A stretch of DNA of 36,163 nt from Monoraphidium neglectum (Eukaryota; Chlorophyta; Chlorophyceae; Sphaeropleales; Selenastraceae), in contig NW_014013422.1 of the NCBI RefSeq assembly GCF_000611645.1, forward strand, positions 1 through 36,163. Reading direction: 5' to 3'. The notes beneath the pieces were generated by a model. That model saw nothing but the letters and a program-made list of their open reading frames with translations. It made no database searches and was not told where the DNA came from. Shown piece by piece: positions 10,990 through 20,689 of this stretch. The position numbers were made by a program, and so were the translations under genes. How positions within the stretch are numbered: position 1 is the first letter of the stretch; every line of letters begins with the position of its first letter.

Positions 10990-11172
10990 TCAGCTCAATG
11001 GGGCCAGAGGGGCGGTAGGCTGCCTCGCCGGCTGCCCCACCGGCTGGAAGAAGTTGCGTATGTCCTGCTGCTTGCGCTGCAGCAGGGACGCCACAATCGC
11101 CCTATCAAGCCGCTCCTGCATGCTGGCAAGCACAATGCGATCCTCTGGCGTAAAAACACCAGGGGAATCGTC
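10990..11172 (-). CDS. Transposase C-terminus, truncated by the assembly gap
   Basis: A minus-strand frame of 60 residues runs from the edge of the N gap to a stop at 10990-10992. It includes FTPEDRIVLASMQERLDRAI and ends with KQQDIRNFF about 20 residues before the stop. QQDIRNFF fits the PCNA-interacting PIP-box pattern Q-x-x-I-x-x-F-F, known at the C-terminus of pogo-type transposases. The upstream DDE domain would lie in the gap (11173-11735), so whether the gene is intact cannot be judged. Identification rests on position inside the inverted repeats plus this motif. Confidence 0.6.
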   Translation of the reverse strand, partial: DDSPGVFTPEDRIVLASMQERLDRAIVASLLQRKQQDIRNFFQPVGQPARQPTAPLAPLS

Positions 11173-11735
11173 NNNNNNNNNNNNNNNNNNNNNNNNNNNN
11201 NNNNNNNNNNNNNNNNNNNNNNNNNNNNNNNNNNNNNNNNNNNNNNNNNNNNNNNNNNNNNNNNNNNNNNNNNNNNNNNNNNNNNNNNNNNNNNNNNNNN
11301 NNNNNNNNNNNNNNNNNNNNNNNNNNNNNNNNNNNNNNNNNNNNNNNNNNNNNNNNNNNNNNNNNNNNNNNNNNNNNNNNNNNNNNNNNNNNNNNNNNNN
11401 NNNNNNNNNNNNNNNNNNNNNNNNNNNNNNNNNNNNNNNNNNNNNNNNNNNNNNNNNNNNNNNNNNNNNNNNNNNNNNNNNNNNNNNNNNNNNNNNNNNN
11501 NNNNNNNNNNNNNNNNNNNNNNNNNNNNNNNNNNNNNNNNNNNNNNNNNNNNNNNNNNNNNNNNNNNNNNNNNNNNNNNNNNNNNNNNNNNNNNNNNNNN
11601 NNNNNNNNNNNNNNNNNNNNNNNNNNNNNNNNNNNNNNNNNNNNNNNNNNNNNNNNNNNNNNNNNNNNNNNNNNNNNNNNNNNNNNNNNNNNNNNNNNNN
11701 NNNNNNNNNNNNNNNNNNNNNNNNNNNNNNNNNNN
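11173..11735. other. Assembly gap (563 N)
   Basis: A run of N within the transposon. The reading frames that cross it are artefacts. Gap size may be an estimate. A repeat-induced assembly break is likely because the element should be multicopy. Confidence 1.
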
Positions 11736-11891
11736 ACTGACCACAGCGCGCCTGCATACAGTGAATCTGGGAGGCCTTTGGCGTTCGCTATAGCCGTAGT
11801 GAATATTCGCTGTGGCGGGGTGGATTTGTGTGGCGAGCGATCGGGGGTAGCGGCGGCGTTCGCTATAGGCAGGGTTTTCGCTATTGCGGGG

Positions 11892-11914
11892 TTCGCTGTA
11901 GCGAGGGAAGACTG
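11892..11914 (-). repeat. Transposon right terminal inverted repeat
   Basis: Reverse complement begins CAGTCTTCCCTCGCTACAG and is followed on the + strand by TA (11915-11916). Partner of 10794-10816. Confidence 0.92.
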
Positions 11915-11916
11915 TA

Positions 11917-13496
11917 CTGTAGGTGGTTACGCAGCTGTTGGTGCCGCTGATTGTACAACAACAATGGCATAGCCCTTCCACCGCCACACCGCAAGATGGG
12001 TAGCTGGATGCACGGGCTTGTTGCTAGCCAGCACCAACAGAGAAATCGCGCAATCGCGAGCATTGCTACCTACCTGTAACTGTACCTGTGTGCTAAGGGT
12101 CTGCCTGATGCTGCTCGCCGCTTGACTGACGCTTTCAGCACTTTCATGGCAGTTTGCAGCAGCTGTGTCCCTATCAAATGTGAGTAGTGCAGATCAACAC
12201 CAACCAATAATTGGTGTATGATACCCGGCCTGCAGCAAGCGCCGTGCACCTGCGTGTAGCAGATATGCCGCACACGTATACTCCGTTTCCATGTCAATTC
12301 TTGTTGGTTGTTGGTTGGTTGGTGCGATTAAAAGTGAGGTTTGGTGCGATAAAAAGTGAGGTGGTCAAGGGTCGAGTAGTCGTTGCCAAATCCAATACAA
12401 CCGCGCAGCAATAAAATTGCGAACCTCCAGGGCGACATCCGCGCTGCTGCGATCATCGATCATGTGCAAGGACCCTGGCCGGAGCGGGAACAGTGCTGCT
12501 TGAGGGATGGGGGTTAAAGCTGGTGCTGCATAAACAGATGTGACGCTGACGCTGCTACAGCGGCAACTCTGTGGAGAAGGAGGCAACGGCGGCAGGCAGG
12601 CGCTGCAACCTGCAGGTTTTGCTGACAGGTACGTGGCGATCACATCCCCAATCACACACCCTGTGGTGGCCCCACCTGGCAGTGTTGGCTCAACACACAC
12701 CCGAGAGCGTATGGGGTGCAAATGATGAAGATGTACACAAGCCTTCAAAGCTTGTGCACACGTATGTGTGTGTGGGTGGGGAGGGGCGTGCGTGCGCACG
12801 CGCACGCGCTCACCAGTCGCATAAACAACCCATTTACAGGATCGATCATCCTCACGGGTCGTCGGCGTATCTTCCAGCTGCCACTGATGTGTGCCCGTGA
12901 CGTTGCTGAACGGGCATCACAGCTGCAAAGCCAGCTTCCAGCTCTCCTCGCCTTCAGTCAACAAACCCAGTGCGGCTGCGTAGCTGACGTGCCTTTCGCG
13001 CGCGTGCGGCGTCATTCAGCGCAGCAGCAGGCACGTGAATTCCTGGGCCGCATACTGCCTTCTGCAATGCGACGGTATGCCCTGGGTTTGGGAGGGCAGG
13101 CGAGGCTACCAGGACCTTCTCAGTGGGACTTCCTCCTTCATAATCAGCAGCTGCACTCACCCAGCCGATTCCACACCGCCATGCCTAGCATCAACTGCTC
13201 TTAAGGCCACGATCCCGGCAACGTTCGTTCGCTTACGCATGTGGAATCGATATCACCCGTCAACCGTAGCATCAGGTGCGGGATGGAACCAACCCGATGG
13301 CGTATTCGCACGAGAGGGGCCCTGCGGTGCCGGACGGTGCACGGGGGCATCAAGCCGCCTTTTGTTGGCATAGTCGGCCTATATCATGCTTTGAGCCGTT
13401 TCACGGCCGTGGCCGGACGGGCATCCAGATCCACGCTGGCTCACACCTTCCAGCCCCCCCCTCTGGCACCCCGCGCTTGGGTGCATTGCAGGGAAA
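11917..13496. other. Intergenic region without a supported gene
   Basis: Holds a near-perfect tandem repeat of a ~22-bp unit (TTGGTGCGATAAAAAGTGAGG) at 12320-12363 and a small GT tract near 12765-12785. Two minus-strand stretches have a coding-like composition: 12365-12465, including VALEVRNFIAARLYWIWQRL, and 12954-13160, including TEKVLVASPALPNPGHTVAL. I could not join them into a model with a start and consistent splice phases. They may be remnants of a degenerate gene or exons of an unrecognised one. Confidence 0.4.
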
Positions 13497-14369
13497 ATGT
13501 CCCGCTCCACCACTTCGCTGCTCCTGCTCGGTGCGGCGCTGGCCGCGCTGCTTGCAGCCGCAGCTGCTGCCGATTGCGCCACCGGCATCTCCCTCCCGGG
13601 ATGCCAGACCTGTGTGAAGCTGACGGAGGCTGAGCTTGCCGCAAGGAAGGACGCCTGGAACGCCAAGAAGGCTGCCTGGGAGGCCAAGAAGGCCGCGAGT
13701 GGCCAGCCTCTCGCCTCGCCGTCTGTCAAGAAGTGGGAGGGCAAGAAGACCGGTCCTCGGTGGGAGGCCATGCAGTACAAGTGCACGGCCTGCGTTGATA
13801 CAAAGGCGTACCAGCTCCAGAAGGATCGTTGCGGTGAGGGGGGTGGTTGAATGGGGTGTGCGAACCACTGCCCAATGGGTTCCTTGAGCATGAACAGCAG
13901 TGCAGCTACGAGGCTGGTTTGAGCACAGCTGAGTTTGGGCACGGCCTCTACCTTTGGAGTGCGGGGGTTGTAACTTATGACAGTCACAGTTGTCGCTTGA
14001 CCGACACTCCAAGTCCGCCTGGTTAATCTGATGCTCAGGGTCACCACACTCCTCTCCTCACCCCTCCTTGTCCATTGCTGCCCACCAACCACAACAGTGT
14101 GCACGCCTGGGTATGGCATTGACTTTCCGGTGAAGCAGGCCGACGGCACTCGGTCCAAGCCCAGCCTCGAGTGCAAGCCCTGCGCCGACGGCACCGCCAG
14201 CGGCCCCGATGCGCCCAAGCCCCCCAGGCGTGACTGGACGACGAAGAACGCCGCTCCCTCCGGCACCACCGGCACCGCCGGCCGTCACCTTCTTGGCAAG
14301 GGTGGCCACCACTCCATCTGCGTCAAGTGCCCCAACGGCAGCAACGCCGACCACACCAAGTGCCTGTGA
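13497..14369 (+). CDS. Small secreted cysteine-rich protein with four CxxC motifs
   Basis: Two exons, 13497..13833 and 14098..14369 (phase 1; donor gtgagg, acceptor cag), give 202 residues. Residues 1-25 are a clear signal peptide (Leu/Ala core, likely cleavage after Ala25 before Asp-Cys). The mature chain has 12 cysteines, including CQTC, CTAC, CKPC and CVKC. Between the first and second CxxC is a charged helix-like segment with two copies of an xAWxAKKA octad (DAWNAKKA, AWEAKKAA), then Lys/Trp-rich sequence. The pattern of short cysteine pairs followed by Pro/Gly-Asn/Asp resembles GCC2/GCC3- or TNFR-like extracellular modules, but I do not recognise the family. It is probably extracellular, in the cell wall or a secretory compartment. 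The exon 2 frame is open to TGA at 14367-14369. Confidence 0.85.
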
Positions 14370-15628
14370 AGCCTCTGGTAGCCTCATCAAGAACGTCTTC
14401 GCCGCGTGCCGTCCTGTGGGCCCCTTTGCAGCAGCCCAAGCAGCTGGAGGGGACCCAGCATTTTGCCGCGCGCGCCTGCCCGTCTACAGCATCGATAGTT
14501 TGCTGCGCATGCAGCTACAATCAGGTGGATTTTGCATGAACATGTGCTGATTTGTCCTTGCATGGGCCTGGCTTCCGATCACGGGCGGGGGCTGCTGAAT
14601 CAATCACAACACCCCACTTGCGCACGCGTTGAGCCCACGATTGGTGCAACACGTTGGGGCACCAGGTTTGTCACCACTTTGAGACTGTGCACAACCATTC
14701 TCGGCGCCTGGGTCGTCTGCATTCACGGCATACACCCGAGGCTGTCCTGTACACTCAGGGCGCGCCACCTCGCGAGCTGCCACTTTTTGCTGGGCCGCGT
14801 CATCTCGTGCTCACGCCCTCTGTTTGACATCGTGCCCACGTAAATCACACCTAAAGGCTGAGATTCGGACAACAACACGCCGGCCCTGTTTGCCGCGCAC
14901 AGGCCGCGCTCCTCCCACGATCTTGTAGAGTCTAGTGGCTGTCCGTCACCCCTTCGGTTGACAACAGCTCGCTCGGGTGTGGTTTGCACTGGCTTTCCAT
15001 GACCTGCAGGAACTGCTACTTCTGTCGAGGTGTAACAACTCCTGCCTCACAGTCCGTGCACAATGGGCAAACATAGGGGATGGTCATCGCTTTTGGGGGC
15101 TGTCGAATCTGGGCACGCAGCTTCCCTCAAGTTTTATCATGTATGGGTGCAGCATGCTAGTTATACTGCATGTTTCCCCTGACCAAAATACAGGCCTGCT
15201 GCTGTTCATGACACAGAATTTACGGCTGAGCTCGGCCACTTGACCCTGCATGCGCCATTCCATTCCGAATGTGGGGGCAAGTAGAGGAACGGTCAAAGCA
15301 GCCGGTCAACGGTCCAGCAGGCAGCCACCCAAGCGCGGCCGGGACTGCCGCTAATGGCGAGTCTGGTACTTTGACGAATGCAAAGATTCCAGTTTTCCAG
15401 GGGTGAGCAGCATTTACAGCTGTCTGTGCTCGTCACCCGCCAGCGCCAGGGGCACCAGAGAGGACTGCATGACATGAGGCGACCAAGGGTGTGCGGCAGG
15501 CTGCCGTCTAGGCAAGTTCAATGCCAGCAGTGGCTGGCGACTGCAAGGTGATTTTTAAGGCGTGATTGTCTGAGGTAGGGTAATCAGGCGAGGTCCCGTG
15601 CGGACCAATTATCGGCTCAGCTACTAGG
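14370..15628. other. 3' UTR and intergenic region before the SBF-like transporter
   Basis: About 1.26 kb without a credible coding frame on either strand. It should contain the 3' UTR of the cysteine-rich gene (candidate TGTAA at 15031) and the promoter of the transporter. Nothing else was recognised. Confidence 0.5.
15031..15035 (+). terminator. Poly(A) signal TGTAA, candidate for the cysteine-rich gene
   Basis: First TGTAA after the stop at 14369, implying a 3' UTR of about 680 nt. Assigned by position only. Confidence 0.4.
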
Positions 15629-16024
15629 ATGGGGGCCGGCAACAAGGAGAATGCGGAACGCATTCCTGAGTGGAAGCGCGTTTTGGGCCTCCTCAGGTGG
15701 GGCCACCGTCTACTGCATGACTGGTGCCGCTCAACAGCAACGCAGATGGCGCACTCAGCAGGGTGTGCGCTCTTGTGCTGCTTGCGCCGCTTCCACGTGA
15801 AGCAAATGCGGAAGAATTGAAGCTTCTGGTGTACATACAAGCACTCAAAACTTTCGCTTCAAAACCAGCAAGCATCACCATGCGCCGGCAGCATCAACAT
15901 GGTGGAGGCTGCCTGCGTACGGACTGGCGGAAACAGCTGCAGCCAACACTTCAGAACCCAGCAAAATTCAACACACAAGCACATGCACAATGCACGCAAG
16001 TGTGCATGCAGACCAAATGCACAC

Positions 16025-16062
<38 letters not shown>

Positions 16063-18167
16063 TGCACACGCACACGCACGCATGCCATGCCACAGTGGCT
16101 TTGTCGTCACGAACTACCTGGTGGTCGCCTTTGTGGTGGCCTTCACCATCGCCATGGCGTGGCCCCTGCCCGGCGCCAAGGTTCTGGAGCCGCAGGTGGT
16201 GGGCGTCCACATCATCACGTTCATCAACATCTGCATAGTGGTGGGTGCGGCTGGGCGGCACGCGCTCAGGCAGCCGCGTGACTGCGTAGCACGCCGCTGC
16301 GAGGGCTGGCGATTCCGGCTGGCTGCCAGAGCAGCGTGAATGTAGCGGACACCCATCATGCTTTGCATGGTGCGGGGCAGCTCCGCGACTCAGACCCTTG
16401 CAGTACTCTGCTGGGCCGCATCGCACAGCTGCCTCAAGCAGCCAACTGCCGCACACCTGGAGGTCACTCGGCATTCTCGAGAGCCCTGAACACCTGCGTG
16501 CTTGTCATGGAGCGGCGTGCAGGGTCCGCACACAGTCGGCCGCCAATGACGCGATAAAGTGCCCGACGCCTCTCCCCGCCCACTCCAGCCCCTCCTCCCT
16601 CCCCTGAAAACCCCCCACAGTTCTTCATCTCGGGCCTCACCCTGCGCACCGACGAGCTCAAGACCGCCCTCACGCGGCGCAACGCCCTCGGCACGACCTG
16701 GGGCTTCATATCCATCGTCGGCGTCACCCCCCTGCTGGCGTTTGCAGTGCGGGACCTGCCGTTCACACCCCCAGAGTACGCGACCGGCCTCGCGCTCTTC
16801 TGCATCGTCCCCACCACGCTGGGCGTCGGCGTGTCCCTCGTCACGAGCGCGAAGGTGCGGGGCCGCGCGACCGTGGCGCCTTGCCGCCGCGCGCCTTCCC
16901 ATTGCAGGGTTCAGAGTTGGGCTGGGTTGGATGGCAACGTGCCGATTCCCTTCCTGCGCGTACGTGTGCACTGGGGCCACGTGTCGACACGCCTGCCACC
17001 GTCCCCGCCGCCGCTGCTGCTGCTGTTGCTACAGCCGGCTGATGGTTTTGGTTTGTCTCACAGTGCTGGACAAACTACAAATCCACTTGGGTCCCCGCTA
17101 CATCCATCTCCAACTGCAGGGCAACGTAGCTCTGGCCATCCTCCTGACTGTCGCGTCCAATGTCCTGGGCGTCGTGGTCATCCCGGGGTGGCTGCAGGCC
17201 ACGCTCAGGGTCGGCAAGGTGCGCAATGGCAGCGGTGTGGCCCAGCCGCAGCTCATGGTGCCGCGGCATCCAGGGCCGGGGTGCACCTCGACACACTTGC
17301 AAACGTCAAGTGCAACTTTTAACCGGCTGTGCGTCCAGGACCATACGCCTGAAGTGCTCTGCAGTGCTGCCTCGACAGACGCCCTTGGACCCCCTTGCTC
17401 CTGATGCGGCTCAGGGCGGCGTTGAGGACCTGCGCATCAATTTCGTCGACATTTTCGTGAAGCTGCTGCTCAGCTTCTTCGTCCCCACAGCCATCGGCAA
17501 GGGGCTGCGCGAGCTGGTGCGCGGCGGTTGCTGGGCCGTGGCACAGCCCTTTCCTTCACATTTTGCGCAACATTTTGGTGCTGATGTTTTTGTGGTCGTT
17601 GATACGCTTACCCATGCTCTTCGGCAGCGCTGACCCGGCCGTCCACCTTGCACGCGCCCCCCGCAGAGCCCGCCAGCCAGGCGTTTTGCCCAGGCGCACA
17701 AGCAGGCCCTCGGCATCATCAGCAACACCAACCTTGCGCTGCTGATCTGGCAGACACTCAGCAGCGCGCAGGAGATCATCGTCAACACGTCCTTCGGCAC
17801 CAGTGAGCCCTCACACGCGCCCCCAGTTCGGCCCATGCTCGTTTCGCGTATAACTGCCTATTCATGACAAATTGCGCTCGAGCTCCTTTCAGTCTGGAAT
17901 GAAACCCCGTTTTTCGCTCTGCAGGCAGTTGTGAAACTTGCCCGCGCATCCTCCCTAGCTGCAAGAACTGACGCCCGCCGCCCAACGACCGCCGCAGTGC
18001 TGTGTGTCATTGTTGGCACGTTCCTGGTGCACATCCTGTACCTGGTGTTCAACACCCTGGTGGTGCTGCTGCTGCGCCTGCCCGTTTCCGAGGCCGCATC
18101 AATTGTCATCATGGCTTCACAAAAGGTGGGGCTGCCGGCCTGTGTTGTCAGCGATCTCATACACACA

Positions 18168-18212
<45 letters not shown>

Positions 18213-18937
18213 GCCCCTGTAGTGCTGTTTGTGTGTTTTGTGTGTATGTGGATGTGTGCACGTGTGTTTTTCTTTCAGCAGCAAACACCTAGGCCAGGCC
18301 AATGTGACATTTTGTCAGTCTCCGCCACAACGGTCTTCGCCACAGCAGTTGCCTGCATCCGCGCCAGCCACAATTGGCGCCACCTCTCCCGTTCTTGAAT
18401 GTCCTCCTGCGATCATCCCTCTGTCCCCTGTTCTCGCGCCGCAGAGTGCCCCTGTGGCTGTGACCGTGATCACCTACATTGCCAGCAACACACAGACACA
18501 GGGTCTGCTGGCCGTTCCCTGCGTCACCGGCCAGGTGCGGGCGCCGTGCTGCCGGGATCTGAGACGCCCCAGCCGGGCCGTCACTGTGCAGCCCGCGCCA
18601 ACACCACCCCACTCGCAAGCGCTGCGGCCGGCTCGTTGGCGCAATGTTGCCCAGGCTAGCTGCGCTCCCTCCTCGCTGCAGTGGCCTGGATCTGCGTTCA
18701 CCTCACACCAGCCATCATGGCCTTGATCACACCCCCATGAAAACGCAGCTCGTGCAAATCTTCGTGGGCCAGCCCCTGGCGAACTACTTGGCTGGTCGCA
18801 TCCTGCGGGCGCGCCAGGAGCAGGAGGCGCAGCTGGCGCTGAAGGAGGAGCCGCAGGCGGGCGAGGCACCCACGGGGGCGTCCGACGGGTTGGTCGTGCT
18901 TGAGGGCGGCAAAGACGTCGAGGCGGGCGCCAAGTGA
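15629..18937 (+). CDS. BASS4: SBF-like (BASS4 / SLC10A7-RCH1 type) sodium/anion symporter, complete, 9 exons
   Basis: Polytopic membrane transporter of the bile acid:sodium symporter superfamily. Exons: 15629..15696, 16096..16240, 16621..16854, 17120..17218, 17415..17516, 17667..17802, 17998..18125, 18445..18534, 18749..18937; 1191 nt, 396 residues. Diagnostic blocks: FFISGLTLRTDELKTAL, TGLALFCIVPTTLGVGVSL, GNVALAILLTVASNVLGV, FFVPTAIGKGLREL, SIVIMASQK followed by SAPVAVTVITYI, and GLLAVPC. The charged tail has acidic repeats. The order matches plant BASS4 more closely than animal SLC10A7. The substrate is unknown for this group. ATG 15629 follows an in-frame TAA at 15581. The N-terminus (MGAGNKENAERIPEWKRVL) does not look like a transit peptide, so plastid targeting is doubtful unless an upstream exon exists. 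The acceptor of exon 7 could instead be after 17928. Confidence 0.92.
16022..16064 (+). repeat. (CA)n microsatellite in transporter intron 1
   Basis: About 17 CA units plus a CA/CG-rich tail in intron 15697-16095, ending roughly 15-30 nt before the acceptor at 16095. Confidence 0.95.
18164..18270 (+). repeat. (CA)n followed by GT-rich tract in transporter intron 7
   Basis: About 20 CA units (18172-18210) start ~45 nt after the donor at 18126. A GT-rich stretch (18222-18270) follows. The pair can fold into a local hairpin in the transcript. Confidence 0.92.
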
Positions 18938-19371
18938 CGCGGCGGCGCCCCGGTTACAGATACACGAGAGCCAGTGACGGCGGAGGCTGGACAGAGCATT
19001 GATGTGCGCGCCATGGCGCGCATGATGGCAACAAGATTTTAGACGAAGATGACGGCCAGCAACGATAAATGCACCATGAAGGCGCGGCGGCGGCGGCGAT
19101 GCGATCTGCCGGCCAAGACGATGCTCAATGCCTGCCAGCCGCGCCCGATAGCCCCTTGGGCCCCGCTGCTGTTCTTCGGCGGGGCCCAAGCTTTTTGAAT
19201 GTGACGTTTTGCACCTGCTTGGCAGCCGGCGCTTTTGCTCAAGGGTCGGGGTACTTTGCTGTGCACAGCTTGGGTCGATGCCAGCATTATTCACATTCAC
19301 ATGTTGATCTCTGTGCTGCTTGCCTCTATGTCGCCTTTACAAAAGGCCCCCTATAAAACATTTGCGTCTAT

Positions 19372-19376
19372 TTACA
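19372..19376 (-). terminator. Poly(A) signal TGTAA on the minus strand, candidate for the gene at 19857-20532
   Basis: TTACA on the + strand, about 480 nt past the stop; another copy lies at 19337-19341. Assignment by position only. Confidence 0.35.
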
Positions 19377-19609
19377 CAACTGTTTTGATCTGCATGGCTG
19401 CGTCGGCAACGTAAGCATGCATGCCAAGCGACGGGCTGGTCGGGGCGCCTTGCGCCACAAGGCACTGCGTGCAAGTGTGCTCATCTGCACAAACCATATC
19501 ACTCCTTGCCGGCGAGCACACCACAAGAGGCAATGCCACCAACCCGGCCTGGCAAGGCGCGGCATCGAACTTAACGCAACCTGCTGGACGCACCATGGCA
19601 CACCGCTGA

Positions 19610-19614
19610 TGTAA
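19610..19614 (+). terminator. Poly(A) signal TGTAA, candidate for the SBF-like transporter
   Basis: First + strand TGTAA after the stop at 18937 (3' UTR about 670 nt). It is followed 20 nt later by the hairpin at 19635-19667. Confidence 0.45.
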
Positions 19615-19634
19615 TTCGCATCTTCTCGGCCACG

Positions 19635-19667
19635 CGCCGCTGACGCCGGGTTCGTGCGTCAGCGGCG
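19635..19667. repeat. Perfect 12-bp inverted repeat (hairpin, 9-nt loop)
   Basis: CGCCGCTGACGC (19635-19646) is followed after CGGGTTCGT by its exact reverse complement (19656-19667). It lies just downstream of the candidate transporter poly(A) signal, between convergent genes. It is not a tRNA: there is no cloverleaf. Confidence 0.85.
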
Positions 19668-19856
19668 TACCAACCCGGTGGTGGGTGAGGTCGTAATTGA
19701 TTGCGAGGAGAGTTTATGTTTGGCGATGCTGGACAAGTACAATCGGTTCTGGCATCACAACAAAAAGGTCAGCAACGCCGACTGCGTATCACAGCAGCCC
19801 AGGGCTAGGAGAAGAGGAAGGAGCAGCCATCCAAAGGGCCACACCACAAGGTGACA

Positions 19857-20532
19857 TCAGGGATGCTTGCGCTTCTTGCCCCCATGCTCTACGCCCTGCC
19901 TGCCGCCGCGCCGCGCTCCGTTTCCGCTGCTGCCGCCGTCCTCGCCGCCGCCATCCTCCTCCATCAAGTCCACTGCAATGCAGCGCCCGTGGTATGCAGC
20001 AATTGAGCACCTTGTAGCAGCCGTGTCATGAGGTGCGGCTCGTTGTGCAGCAGGCAAGCACACTGCCACGCTGTGCGTCGCTGCACCAGCATCAAGCACA
20101 CCAAACAGGGTGCCAGCAGCCGCAAGAGCACGTGTGCGTCTCACCGTCGTCGCCCTTGAGATTGTGCGCCGCAATGTATGCGTTTATGCCAGCCATGACC
20201 TGCTGCTTCATCGCCACGATGCCCTCTGAAACTTTGCCGCCTGCAGCGGGAGCGGCGCAGGGCCGGTTTGCTCGTCAGCCCCAAAAGACGAGCGCCCGTG
20301 TCGGTCTGATAGCACACTTGGGACGCATGTAGGCGTTTCATCCCGGATGCTGACATGAAAGCACTTTGGCAAGCAACCCTTCAATCCGGGCCTGGCCTTC
20401 GACACCCAAGGCGGCCTGCTGCCACGATGCAGCGGCGGGCGCACGTACGACTTGCCGCCACGCGCCTTGTTCTACACTGTGATTCACTTCAAACAGTACT
20501 TCTCCCTTGACGCTACACACGCCTTTGAGCAT
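19857..20532 (-). CDS. Probable small unrecognised protein with acidic Gly-rich region and basic KKRKH tail
   Basis: Proposed exons 20355..20532, 20145..20240, 19857..19972; 390 nt, 129 residues. The middle exon (KVSEGIVAMKQQVMAGINAY, continuing to HNLKGDD) and the last exon (VDLMEEDGGGEDGG and GGKKRKHP before TGA) read well and join in phase at gtgaga/cag. The first exon starts at ATG 20532 and includes ALGVEGQARIEGLLAKV. Its donor (gtcagc at 20354) is weak, and gtgctt at 20364 would break the phase, so that junction is uncertain. The C-terminal KKRK suggests nuclear or nucleolar location. I do not recognise the family. The start lies 157 bp from the divergent RRP8 start, suggesting a shared promoter. 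Confidence 0.42.
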
Positions 20533-20689
20533 CCTGCCGCTTCAATTGATCTGGAGGGTGTGTTTTTGCAATCTTTTGCCGTCTCAATGGTTTTTGACGC
20601 CATTCGATCTGTCTCAATAACATCCTGGACGCGGTCATACTGATAAGAAAGTCGTTTCGGGCGGTAACGATCTTGCTGCGGGTGCTTGG
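20533..20689. promoter_or_regulatory. Candidate bidirectional promoter between the small nuclear-type gene and RRP8
   Basis: 157 bp separate the two divergent start codons (20532 minus, 20690 plus). The spacer is less GC-rich than its surroundings (tttttgcaatcttttgcc near 20561-20580), as promoters here may be. No specific element was identified. It depends on the minus-strand model being right. Confidence 0.35.

Larger units (their letters stand above)
10792..11916. mobile_element. Pogo/Tigger-like (Tc1/mariner superfamily) DNA transposon with TA target-site duplication
   Basis: The ends match as inverted repeats over 23 bp with one mismatch: both start CAGTCTTCCCTCGCTACAG (left 10794-10816, right 11892-11914 on the opposite strand). 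Each end is flanked by TA (10792-10793 and 11915-11916), the Tc1/mariner target duplication. Subterminal copies of a TTCGCTATAGCGAA-like motif recur inside both ends (10840-10880; 11785-11905), resembling transposase-binding repeats of Tigger elements. The apparent length is 1121 bp, but 563 bp are Ns, so the true size is unknown. The visible C-terminal transposase frame is on the minus strand. The one-mismatch ends suggest a fairly recent insertion. Confidence 0.88.
18938..19856. other. Convergent 3' regions of the SBF-like transporter and the small minus-strand gene
   Basis: No supported gene. It contains a TGTAA for the + strand at 19610 and TTACA (minus-strand TGTAA) at 19337 and 19372, so the two 3' UTRs may overlap. 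It also holds a 12-bp perfect hairpin at 19635-19667. A 66-codon + frame at 19654-19854 (VVGEVVIDCEESLCLAMLDK) reads like protein, but no start, splice partner or family was found. Confidence 0.5.

Noticed and set aside
10975..11987. Reading frames of 228-330 codons crossing the gap
   Set aside because: Most of their length is N. Only the 61 codons before the stop at 10990 are real sequence.
19635..19667. Possible tRNA suggested by GGTTCG in the loop
   Set aside because: The stem is 12 bp with no D or anticodon arms nearby, so it does not fold as a tRNA.
19654..19854. 66-codon plus-strand frame with VVGEVVIDCEESLCLAMLDK
   Set aside because: Looks protein-like, but no splice partner, family or credible start was found. 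It sits in the convergent 3' region, so it is mentioned only under the intergenic entry.
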